From contig MWCO01000025.1 in assembly GCA_002070115.1 (NCBI GenBank), positions 1 through 64,000 on the forward strand: a stretch of 64,000 bases of DNA, read 5' to 3'. The stretch is from Deltaproteobacteria bacterium ADurb.Bin207. GTDB taxonomy: Bacteria; Myxococcota_A; Polyangia; Polyangiales; Polyangiaceae. Positions 35,622 through 43,542 of this stretch are shown piece after piece. The notes beneath the pieces were generated by a model. The model was given only the letters and a program-made list of their open reading frames with translations, ran no database searches and was not told where the DNA came from. Position 1 is the first letter of the stretch, and each line of letters starts with the position of its first letter. The translations under genes were made by a program, and so were the position numbers.

Positions 35622-37085
35622 GTGCCTTCAGAAGGGTGGGACGAGTGGCTTCCTGATATCCTGACGTATTCCACCATTGCGGTGGAGATACTGGGATTTG
35701 CGCTCATTCCCTGGGTTTTGATTCGTAGAAAAGACCCAGGCTCGACGATAGCCTGGATCCTGACGTTGCTATTTTTGCCCGGCTTTGGAGCGTTGTTGTT
35801 CTTGTTATTTGGCCGATCGAGGGTGAGATGGTCCGCGAAACGAAAGCGCTCGGCCGATGAAGCCCTTCGCGGCAACCTGATCGGTTTTCGTGCGACGCTT
35901 TCGGATGTGAGGCCGTTGCCCGTTCCGCTTGCAGGACAGAGTGCAGGACTGTTTCGCGTGGGAGAGGTGCTATCGCGATCTCGAACGACCGAAGGCAATC
36001 GAGTGGACGTATTGGAGGGCGGAGCGGCCGCCTACGCTGCCATTGGTGAGGCGATCGATGCAGCAGAACGTCATGTTCACGCACAATATTACTTGATTCG
36101 GCCGGATAAAACGGGGCGATGGTTCTTGGATAAACTCATCGCCGCGGCGAATCGTGGCGTTGACGTCCGATTGTTATGCGATGGCTGGGGATGTTTTGCG
36201 CTGCCGCGGGGATGGATCAAACAGCTCCGAATGCAAGGGGTGCAAGTAGCCTTTTTCTTTCCCGTATCCTCGATGCTCATGCAACCGGTATCCCTGCGAA
36301 ATCACAGGAAAATCGTGGTGGTCGATGCCACAATTGCGTTCACCGGAGGAATCAATATCGGCGATGAATACCTGGGAAAAATGGAGTCGGTAGGGGCGTG
36401 GCGCGACACTCATATTCGGATCCAAGGTCCCGCGGCAGCCTCGCTGCAGAGCGTGTTTCTAAGAGATTGGGCCTTTTCGACCCAAGAGCGACCCGAGCGC
36501 GAATCGCTCTTCCCCGCGTCCAACGAAGCGGTCGGAGAAGCCCATGCGTCGATTCTCACCAGCGGTCCCGATACGGATAGTGAGGCCATCCATCGCGTGT
36601 TTTTTGGTGCGATTGCCGGAGCCAAAGAACGAGTCTACATCACGACACCCTACTTCGTTCCCGATCGAGCGCTCATCGTTGCGCTGCAAATGGCCGCTTT
36701 GCAAGGAGTGGAAGTGCGGATCATCGTGCCATCGCGCAGCAATCATTCGCTCACGCTCCATGCCGGCAGGAGCTATTACGAAGAATTGATAGAGGCGGGC
36801 GTTCACATCCATGAATACTCCCCCGGCATGATTCACGCGAAAATGATGGTCGTGGATGGATGCATTGCCCTGGTGGGAAGCGCAAACATGGATCTGAGAA
36901 GTTTTCGACTCAACTTCGAAGTGCATGCCCTCATCGGCGATGAGTATACGTCACGCGCTCTGGAACGTTCATTTTTCATTGATTTGGCACAAACCAAAGA
37001 GATCGATCTGCAAGCGTGGCGCAAGCGCAGATGGCACTCTCGCGTGGCGGAAGGCGCGGCCAGGCTGGTTTCCCCGTTATTATGA
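35622..37085 (+). CDS. Cardiolipin synthase (PLD superfamily)
   Basis: 487 residues, usual length for ClsA. Two N-terminal membrane helices (EILGFALIPWVLI, WILTLLFLPGFGALLFLLFG), then two PLD phosphodiesterase motifs: NHRKIVVVDATIAFTGGIN (about residue 227) and HAKMMVVDGCIALVGSANMD (about 404), both HxKxxxxD complete. It joins two phosphatidylglycerols to cardiolipin and glycerol at the inner membrane. GTG start at 35622; the only nearby ribosome-site candidate is the weak GAAG. It is 50 bp downstream of the AgmX-like gene. Confidence 0.93.
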   Translation: MPSEGWDEWLPDILTYSTIAVEILGFALIPWVLIRRKDPGSTIAWILTLLFLPGFGALLFLLFGRSRVRWSAKRKRSADEALRGNLIGFRATLSDVRPLPVPLAGQSAGLFRVGEVLSRSRTTEGNRVDVLEGGAAAYAAIGEAIDAAERHVHAQYYLIRPDKTGRWFLDKLIAAANRGVDVRLLCDGWGCFALPRGWIKQLRMQGVQVAFFFPVSSMLMQPVSLRNHRKIVVVDATIAFTGGINIGDEYLGKMESVGAWRDTHIRIQGPAAASLQSVFLRDWAFSTQERPERESLFPASNEAVGEAHASILTSGPDTDSEAIHRVFFGAIAGAKERVYITTPYFVPDRALIVALQMAALQGVEVRIIVPSRSNHSLTLHAGRSYYEELIEAGVHIHEYSPGMIHAKMMVVDGCIALVGSANMDLRSFRLNFEVHALIGDEYTSRALERSFFIDLAQTKEIDLQAWRKRRWHSRVAEGAARLVSPLL

Positions 37086-37185
37086 GCCGAAATTGGAATG
37101 GAAATCGGGATAGAGAGCACGCAATCGGCAGCGAGTTTTCACTGCCTCGCACCCGCCCTCGACCGTAATCGCAGGGCCAATACGC

Positions 37186-37728
37186 CTAATTGGCCGGCAA
37201 TAGCGCGCTTCGCAACGTGATGGGCTCAATGGCAATGAGTTGATCCCCCCGAAGCGCATAGGTGGCGGACAGTGCGGGAAATTGTTTTGAAAGACGCGAA
37301 AAACCGCTTTCTTTGCATCGACGGGGCAGGGAAGCGGGAGGGACGTTGACCGCTACGGTGGGCTCGCCGTTCAGCCACGCATACGTCACGGAAGCTTTGA
37401 TGGCGCCCGTGACTTTGCAGTGAAACTCCCTTCCCTCGGGATTGCGAAGCAACTCGACGCGATTCACATCGACGAGCGCGGTGAGGGATTTTTCTTCGAG
37501 ATGCAGCGTAAACGTGTCTTTGACGCGCATATAGGCGACGTCCGGTTCGTGGAGGTAACCTTCCGATTGCGTGGATTCACGCCAAGAATACGCGACCACG
37601 AGGATTCGTTCGTCAGGGCCGAATGGCTTGGAAGGGGGAAGGGGAGGCTCGCCTTTGCCACCGCAACCGAATAGAAAACTGGCGAGAAATAGCAGTGTGC
37701 AGGCGAATCGGAGAGAAAAGGGGGGCAT
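37186..37728 (-). CDS. Lipoprotein of unknown function
   Basis: 180 residues from the ATG at 37728; the frame continues 46 codons upstream as an Arg/Pro-rich run without coding character. Signal ends FLFGCGGKG, a lipobox. Mature part: ILVVAYSWRESTQSEGYLHEP, YMRVKDTFTLHLEEKSLTALVDVNRVELLRN, CKVTGAIKAS, then a basic RRCKESGF and a C-terminal YALRGDQLIAIEPI. The two Cys could pair. No family recognised. It is 25 bp downstream of the Cys-rich lipoprotein gene and likely shares its transcript. Confidence 0.65.
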   Translation of the reverse strand: MPPFSLRFACTLLFLASFLFGCGGKGEPPLPPSKPFGPDERILVVAYSWRESTQSEGYLHEPDVAYMRVKDTFTLHLEEKSLTALVDVNRVELLRNPEGREFHCKVTGAIKASVTYAWLNGEPTVAVNVPPASLPRRCKESGFSRLSKQFPALSATYALRGDQLIAIEPITLRSALLPAN

Positions 37729-37753
37729 GGGGCACCGATTTTTCTGCCTATTC

Positions 37754-38266
37754 CTACTCCTTGGCTGCTGCATCCGTGTCGGTACCCGCTTCTTGTTGGA
37801 CGGGCGGCTCCGTGCTGGCGTCTTGGGGCGGTGGCTGACCACCAGAATCCTCGCCGTAATAATCATCGAGAAAACCGCATTCGGTAAAATCTTCCGGATT
37901 GGTGATCAAAGCACAGGGATCCGGGATTTCTCGCGAGCCGATGGAGCAAGGAGCGATCTGGTTGTGCGCGCATTCGCTGGCTTTTTGGATGGCTCTCGTG
38001 CAAGCGTCGATGCGGGGGTTGCCAGGATCGCTGGCGGTTTGTAGTCCCTTCAAACATTGATCCCGATAAAATCGCTTGCAGCCGGTGACATCGAAGTCCG
38101 GGCTGAAAGCCGGGCATGCAGGAGCAGCTTCGCAACGCGCAAACTCAATGTCCTTGCACCCCTCCGGGTTGACCGGATCGGTGCCACAACCGAGCCCAAT
38201 CCTTCCCAGTCCAACCATCAAAACCGTTTGGGCAACGAAAACCCAGGGTCGCCAAAAGCGCCTCAT
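37754..38266 (-). CDS. Cysteine-rich lipoprotein
   Basis: 170 residues from the ATG at 38266 (MRRFWRPWVF). The signal ends GLGCGTDP, a lipobox. The mature chain has a further nine or so cysteines in a regular spread (GCKDIEFARCEAAPAC, GCKRFYRDQCLKGL, IDACTRAI, CAHNQIAPC, DPCALI, ECGFL), then an acidic/Pro-rich tail. The Cys spacing suggests several disulfides. Similar short Cys-rich lipoproteins are common in myxobacteria; function unknown. Confidence 0.65.
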   Translation of the reverse strand: MRRFWRPWVFVAQTVLMVGLGRIGLGCGTDPVNPEGCKDIEFARCEAAPACPAFSPDFDVTGCKRFYRDQCLKGLQTASDPGNPRIDACTRAIQKASECAHNQIAPCSIGSREIPDPCALITNPEDFTECGFLDDYYGEDSGGQPPPQDASTEPPVQQEAGTDTDAAAKE

Positions 38267-38359
38267 GAACTGGGCGCGTAGCACGGTCCTGCGATTCGGC
38301 CAAGTTTGCAAACAATGCAAAAACGCCTTGCCCCCTGCCATCACGCCATCCCCCCGAAG

Positions 38360-39142
38360 TCACGGCTTCAAAAAATAAACCACCAACCTCAGCAATGCGA
38401 GCCCCAAGGATATCGGCACAACCCAACGAGTGATGGTCGCCGCCCAGAGCCGCGTCTTTTGCGGACCGGCTCGAGTCGCAAGGACATAACCCCCACCCAC
38501 TATCGCTGCTCCCACGGCCAACCCAAGGAGCACCGGAACGATCGACTCCCCCCGCCCCAAAGCGTCCTTGAAATGAAATCCCCCCACCAACAATAAAACT
38601 AATAAAAACAACAAGATAGCACCGCGAAGACGCCGCTTGTAAGCGCCGGGATCGAGCACCTCCACTACCCCAGCCCGACGACGCTGCAGGTCACGATGCG
38701 CCACCCCAGCCAACAGAAAAAATAATACGGCAACGCCAGAACAAACCTTCCAGGCAAAGCTTCGGTTGCCAGCAGCCTTCTGGGCCACCAGAGCCCGATC
38801 GGCAAAAGGTTGAGAAAATGATGGATTTTCAGGTACATAGAGCGATGGGAACCCCTGCCCGACAGCGTAGGGCGCATCCTTGCGCGCCACATTCCAGCTA
38901 TACTCTTTGCCCTCCACCCGGTAGGCGTAAAATGTTGTCCCCTTGTCGCCTGATACCCCCGTGACCCACGCCTGCACCGGCTCGCCATGGGAAGAAAGCG
39001 CATCGAGACGACGTGCCTGACGTTCGAATAGCGCCCACAACCCGAGAGGGATGAGCACGGCCGCCACGACCAAACCCGCACGCCACCGTCGGAGCGATTG
39101 AATGGCCACCGACGATTTCTGTAGGTTTCCGTCTACCACCAT
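38360..39142 (-). CDS. Membrane protein, DUF3592-like
   Basis: 260 residues. Spans near residues 20-38 (AGLVVAAVLIPLGLWALF), 130-147, 176-192, 202-222 and 238-258. Between the first two lies a small beta domain with AWVTGVSGDKGTTFYAYRVEGKEYSWNV, the 'colour' pattern of DUF3592 (A.V...........Y.Y.V.G..Y). A basic stretch AHRDLQRRRAG marks a cytoplasmic loop. Function unknown. It lies 66 bp downstream of the short META-domain gene, same strand. Confidence 0.7.
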   Translation of the reverse strand: MVVDGNLQKSSVAIQSLRRWRAGLVVAAVLIPLGLWALFERQARRLDALSSHGEPVQAWVTGVSGDKGTTFYAYRVEGKEYSWNVARKDAPYAVGQGFPSLYVPENPSFSQPFADRALVAQKAAGNRSFAWKVCSGVAVLFFLLAGVAHRDLQRRRAGVVEVLDPGAYKRRLRGAILLFLLVLLLVGGFHFKDALGRGESIVPVLLGLAVGAAIVGGGYVLATRAGPQKTRLWAATITRWVVPISLGLALLRLVVYFLKP

Positions 39143-39208
39143 AATCCCCGAGCTTGCTCCATGCCGCGCTTTGCGCGGGACCGTTTTGGCGAACCACGAA
39201 CCCGCGTT

Positions 39209-39760
39209 TTACGGTGTGGACTTCGCGCTCAACTCCCATTGACTCCCATCTGCCCAACGAATCGTCAGCCGAGGCGGTTTCCCAGCCTGAAGATCGATAG
39301 CCTCCGCCGTCGGAAGCAGCCGAAGAACCCTTCCCTCCACGTCGAGGATATCGCTCTGGCAGGCCAGTTCCGTCGCGCTCGGGGAGCCAATCTTCAATTG
39401 CTTTCCTGTCACCGAATAGTCGGCGGATATCACATTGCACAGATTCTGAACCATCAGCTTCCGACCGTCGAAATGGATCGAAATAGCCGGCCGGCTCGGC
39501 ACGACCCACGCGCTCGAAGCCTTGCCTTGTGCATCCACGCTCGAGACCAACGTCCAATCATGATCCTCGACGGCTATCTTGCCTGCCGCGTTCACGGCGG
39601 AGTCGGGGCTCTGAGCAGGATCTTCGACGGTTCGAGATGCATTGGGTGGGGCGGAAGGCTCTTGGACCATGGGCGGTTTCGGTCGAGAGGCGTTCTCACA
39701 AGCCACAACCGCCATGACAAAAGACACTGCCCACAGAAGTTTTGAGGAATGATGGATCAT
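39209..39760 (-). CDS. Lipoprotein with HslJ/META-type domain
   Basis: 183 residues from the ATG at 39760 (an ATG at 39775 adds five residues). Signal ends AVVACENAS, a lipobox. After a Pro/Ser spacer comes one META-like domain: DHDWTLVSSVDAQGKASSAWV, LMVQNLCNVISADYSVTGKQLKIG and a C-terminal LTIRWADGSQWELS. The order matches the lipoprotein at 40208-41008, with near-identical segments, but this copy stops where the other continues into a DUF4377-like domain. META proteins in other bacteria are heat-shock/novobiocin-resistance envelope proteins; the role here is unknown. Confidence 0.75.
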   Translation of the reverse strand: MIHHSSKLLWAVSFVMAVVACENASRPKPPMVQEPSAPPNASRTVEDPAQSPDSAVNAAGKIAVEDHDWTLVSSVDAQGKASSAWVVPSRPAISIHFDGRKLMVQNLCNVISADYSVTGKQLKIGSPSATELACQSDILDVEGRVLRLLPTAEAIDLQAGKPPRLTIRWADGSQWELSAKSTP

Positions 39761-40207
39761 GTGGCACCGCTGCATGCGCGAACGCGAAAAAGGGTTGCAA
39801 ACCCAGCCTACGAATCTGTCGAGTCAAAGAAAACTCGTATCAAATCCGGGAACAGGTGGCAATCCGTGCTCTGAAATCGAAAAATTCATTTCCATTGTTC
39901 CCGTTGATGGCGTCGTCGAAAACTGTCGCGATGGAGAATGGGGCGGCGCGTGACGAACCAGCGCCTCCGGTATCGCGAAGAGCCCAATATTGTCACCTGG
40001 CTGCTTTGACGCGATTGGCGTTCTGCGCTTGGGGCTGTCCATTCCACTTTGGCGGCTCAGAAGCGGAGGCGACGGGATAGGAGGCGGTAATATTTCTATA
40101 ACTATTAGGAATTACTAAGATTTGTGGAAAGTGGTTTCGAGCCTTGGGCCCGCGTCACCGAATCGCGGAATCCTCGAGGCAAGCGGTCGTGCGCCATCGC
40201 GGCAGCA
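39761..40207. other. 447-bp gap with no recognisable feature
   Basis: Lies between the two META-domain lipoprotein genes. No frame has coding character and no strong hairpin was seen; a stretch of AT (about 40085-40125) is the only base-composition feature. If the pair arose by duplication, this could be the decayed end of the shorter copy's missing domain, but I see no residual similarity to it. Confidence 0.45.
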
Positions 40208-41008
40208 TCATGGCACCATCTCCGTTTCCACCACCATGTCGAGCACATAGGCGTAGGCAGGCGTGTTGGCGGGGGAATTGGGTAAGGTAAATCGATGGAG
40301 GCGAAGCACATTTCGCACCCCCGGCTTGAAGGAAAACCCTTCGATATTCCCAGAAAACGTCTGCCAGGGCCCCTCGCTTTGTTTGATGCCGTTGTCGTCG
40401 TAACGAATCTCACGCACGTTCATGCACGAGGGTTGCGCTGCCTGCGCACAAGGCACCGGCTCCGCCGCAACCTCGAAAAATACCCTCTCTGGTGCGCTAC
40501 CGAATCGTTTTTGCGCCGTGGGGCTTCCGCTCAACTCCCATTGACTCCCATCCGTCCAGCGAATCGTAAGCCGGGGCGGCTCCCCACCCCGAAGCTCAAT
40601 CCCTTGCGCCGTCGGAAGCTGCTGACCAACCCGCTGCTCCAAATCCATCAACGCCTCGTCATCACAAGCTTTTTTGGTCGACACCGGATGGCCGATCTTC
40701 AGCCGATTCCCTTCCACCGAATAGTCGGCGCTCACGATGTTGCATAGGTTACCTACCGTCACCCGCTGATCTTCGAAATGGAGCGATAACGCTGGTTGAT
40801 TCGGAACGACCCAGGCGGTTGTCGCCTTCCCTTGCCCATCTACCGCGGCCACCAAACTCCACTCGTAGTCCTCCACCCGTTGCTCTTCCCTAGCGACGGC
40901 TGACGGCTCGGAAGCTGTTGGCTCTTTCGGCGGTGGTGTGTTCCCACAACCGGCCCCTACAGTAAGAAAAGACAATGCCAGAAGTAGTTTTGTGGAATGA
41001 TTGTTCAT
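40208..41008 (-). CDS. Lipoprotein with META domain plus DUF4377-like domain
   Basis: 266 residues from the ATG at 41008 (MNNHSTKLLL); an in-frame start at 41059 gives an Arg-rich leader. Signal ends TVGAGCGNT. META-like domain: VEDYEWSLVAAVDGQGKATTAWV, VTVGNLCNIVSADYSVEGNRLKIG, LTIRWTDGSQWELS. Then PCAQAAQPSCMNVREIRYDDNG, GPWQTFSGNIEGFSFKPG and YAYVLDMVVETEMV, which match the order of DUF4377 (PC....CL.VRE, W..f...IeGF.y..G, Y.L). The META/DUF4377 fusion is a known arrangement in HslJ-like lipoproteins. Paralogue of the neighbour at 39209-39760. Confidence 0.8.
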   Translation of the reverse strand: MNNHSTKLLLALSFLTVGAGCGNTPPPKEPTASEPSAVAREEQRVEDYEWSLVAAVDGQGKATTAWVVPNQPALSLHFEDQRVTVGNLCNIVSADYSVEGNRLKIGHPVSTKKACDDEALMDLEQRVGQQLPTAQGIELRGGEPPRLTIRWTDGSQWELSGSPTAQKRFGSAPERVFFEVAAEPVPCAQAAQPSCMNVREIRYDDNGIKQSEGPWQTFSGNIEGFSFKPGVRNVLRLHRFTLPNSPANTPAYAYVLDMVVETEMVP

Positions 41009-41114
41009 GGTGCCCCGTTGGATGCGGGACGGCAAACCATGGTTGCTACTGCTGTCCAAACCTATTGCGATTTTTTTCGTGATTTAATGAGAGGAAGGCA
41101 CGACTCCTTGGGTT

Positions 41115-42530
41115 TCATGACTCGGCAATCGCGAACAGACTGCCTTCCCCGTTACCCACGATGATCGTTCCGTCCGCGGCAATGGCTATCGGAGAATAAA
41201 GTGGCGCACCTACCTTAGGCGCCCAGGAGCAGGTGGCCCCGACGGTCACCACGGGAGACACCTGGGCTTTTGTCGCTTCTCCGAGATAAAACCGCCATTG
41301 TACGCGGCCCGTCAAAGCCTCCAAGGCGTAGAGGAATCCATCGAATCGCGGCAAGTACACGGTGTCTCCGGCGCTCGCGGGCGAGGCATACTGCGGAAAA
41401 GTACACCCCCCGATCGTCTTACGGTATCGAACCGTTCCCGTGAAAATATCGAGCGCGGCCACGTCGCCAGAATAGGGCTCACCGTATATCATGAGTCCGT
41501 TCACCAACGTTGGTGTCGACCGGATATTTCCCCACGTACGTTGGGAACGGTCTTTGGCGTGCCAGCGAATGGCACCCGTTGGTGCGTCAAGCGCAAAGAA
41601 AGCAGGATCGTCATAGGTAGTGTCCCTCGCAAACGAAACGATGAGCCTGGAGTCCGATACGATGGGGGCTCCATAGCCTTCGATGGGAACGCGGGTGGAG
41701 CCGCCAAAATCCGGTCGTAACACCCGTTTTTTCCACAATAGGCGTCCATTTTTCGCAAAGGCGGCCACCTCGCCTCCTTGCGATACCGCATAAATACGCG
41801 TTCCATCCGATGCCAATCCAGCCCGGATCGCACCATCCAAACCATATTCCCAACGCTCGGAACCGTCTGCCCAGCCATAAGCCCGCACGTTTCCCCCCGC
41901 ATCTCCAACAACCACGATGTCGTCGATGATCGTCGGATGAGCGTACATCTTCCCTTGACCACGACGTTCCCACACGATTCGACCATTATGGGCATCCAGG
42001 CCGTACACGTTCCCATCATCGCAAGTGGCGACGAGTCGGGAACCGACCAGGGCGATACCGTTGCCGTCAGCAGGTAAGTGGGCATGCCATAAGGTTTTTC
42101 CCGAGGCGCGGTCGAGGGCGTGGATGCCGTCGAGCGGGTCGGCGCGGTTGTGCCGTTCGCCGCTCGACGATACGAAAACCGTGGGACCGCTGATGAGCGG
42201 GGTGTTGAGATATCCTTGGATTCCCACGGTTTTATGCCATCGCAGGGTGGGGCGTCGAAGGGCCGGAGCCGAGGAGTATCCCCAACGCGATGGGGTTCTT
42301 TGGAATTGAGCCCAATCGGCTGTTTCCCCGAGCGTTGCTCCCACCATGGCCTCGGGGGAAGCACCAGCGGAGTCGCCGCCAGCCATCGAAAGGGGGGAAG
42401 CGCTTGTCGATGCGGCACAATCACAAGGCTGACAAGCAGGGCAGACCGGAGCCGCCGCTGGTGGCGGACAAGCGGGGGAAGAACAGGCGCCGAGGACGAC
42501 ACCGGCGATAAGTGCAAGGAGTCTTTTCAT
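41115..42530 (-). CDS. Lipoprotein with PQQ-type beta-propeller repeats
   Basis: 471 residues. Signal ends VVLGACSSPAC, followed by a Cys/Pro/Ala-rich spacer (CPPPAAAPVCPACQPCDC). About seven PQQ-like blades follow: IHALDRASGKTLWHAHLP, VYGLDAHNGRIVWERRG, VRAYGWADGSERWEYGLDG, LYALEALTGRVQWRFY and ending TIIVGNGEGSLFAIAES. The [A/Y]LDA.TG...W pattern is that of the BamB/PQQ fold. BamB helps insert outer-membrane barrels, but this protein could equally be an unrelated surface propeller; the spacer cysteines are unusual for BamB. It follows the Bat operon on the same strand after 193 bp without a gene. Confidence 0.8.
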   Translation of the reverse strand: MKRLLALIAGVVLGACSSPACPPPAAAPVCPACQPCDCAASTSASPLSMAGGDSAGASPEAMVGATLGETADWAQFQRTPSRWGYSSAPALRRPTLRWHKTVGIQGYLNTPLISGPTVFVSSSGERHNRADPLDGIHALDRASGKTLWHAHLPADGNGIALVGSRLVATCDDGNVYGLDAHNGRIVWERRGQGKMYAHPTIIDDIVVVGDAGGNVRAYGWADGSERWEYGLDGAIRAGLASDGTRIYAVSQGGEVAAFAKNGRLLWKKRVLRPDFGGSTRVPIEGYGAPIVSDSRLIVSFARDTTYDDPAFFALDAPTGAIRWHAKDRSQRTWGNIRSTPTLVNGLMIYGEPYSGDVAALDIFTGTVRYRKTIGGCTFPQYASPASAGDTVYLPRFDGFLYALEALTGRVQWRFYLGEATKAQVSPVVTVGATCSWAPKVGAPLYSPIAIAADGTIIVGNGEGSLFAIAES

Positions 42531-42723
42531 GAAGCATTATTCGCGGAAAAAAATAGAAAAAACAAGGCGATAACGAGTTTTCCTCCCCGCCAAACCGCTG
42601 GCATTGCCGAGCGCTCAACCACCGTAACCAGCCCCCCGATGCCAGGGAGCCTATGGTGGCATAGCGCGTAACTAATTGAATTTACAATGTTAATATGAGT
42701 CTGGGATCGCCGTGGCGGAAGCA

Positions 42724-43542
42724 TCACTCCGCCCGCGGTCGCGCAAGCTCCCGAAGGCTCGTCGTATGAGTCCACCCCTCCCGCTGCCCATAACGAATTT
42801 TCGATAATCCCGCCCTTCGCTCCAGCACTTCCACCCGTGACGCCTCCGGGATGGGCTCCTCTTTCGGCAAAGCCGTTCCCTGCTCGTCGACAATTCTTGC
42901 CTCCGCCACGACCACCACCGCAGGTGCGGTCGAGCGTCGAATATGTCTCGACCATCCAGCGAGGGAAGCAAATACCATGAGCGCCATCAATCCGATGGGT
43001 GTTGCGATCGTGCCTGCCAGGTGCGCTGCACTGGCTTTTCGTTGCCGCAACACGAGACCCGTCGACAAGGTCAAAGAAGCCACCAACGCAAGCCAGGCCC
43101 AAACCGCTTCCGGCGCAAGACCGGCAAGAATCCTGTCCAACGAAGGGCTTACCACGACCTGGGACCGGCCAGAGCGCGCGGTCGTTCGCGCCACCTCCGC
43201 TCGTACCCGTTCAGCGGCATGAATCGCCTGTTCGTCGTCAGGACGAACGAGGGAAGCTTCTTCGAACCCCGCGGCGGCACGTCCAAGGTCCCCCGGGCGA
43301 CCTTGTTTGGCCCGAATCCTCGCAAGATAAGCCATTCCCCGATTGTAGGCCACATCAGGATGGACAAAACCCCGGTCCGCTAGGGTCTCGAATATCGTGA
43401 TGGCTCTGTTATGGTCCCCCTGCTGTAAAGCTCGCACCCCATCGTCGAAAAGCCGTTCGTGGGAAACAGGCTCCTCGGCCCACGCAAGACCGCAGCAAAA
43501 CGCCAAGATGGCCATGCCGGGGAAAAAAGCTTTCGGCTTCAT
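42724..43542 (-). CDS. BatE-like TPR protein with SH3-type C-terminus
   Basis: 272 residues. Signal MKPKAFFPGMAILAFCCGLAWA, then TPR-like helices (FDDGVRALQQGDHNRAITIFETLADRG, VAYNRGMAYL), membrane spans (WAWLALVASLTLSTGLVL, AGTIATPIGLMALMVFASLAG) and a C-terminal SH3-like module (VVVVAEARIVDEQGTAL, VEVLERRAGLSKIRYGQREGW). TPR-span-SH3 order is that of BatE in Bacteroides aerotolerance operons. Overlaps BatD by four bases (ATGA) and ends the operon. Confidence 0.85.
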   Translation of the reverse strand: MKPKAFFPGMAILAFCCGLAWAEEPVSHERLFDDGVRALQQGDHNRAITIFETLADRGFVHPDVAYNRGMAYLARIRAKQGRPGDLGRAAAGFEEASLVRPDDEQAIHAAERVRAEVARTTARSGRSQVVVSPSLDRILAGLAPEAVWAWLALVASLTLSTGLVLRQRKASAAHLAGTIATPIGLMALMVFASLAGWSRHIRRSTAPAVVVVAEARIVDEQGTALPKEEPIPEASRVEVLERRAGLSKIRYGQREGWTHTTSLRELARPRAE

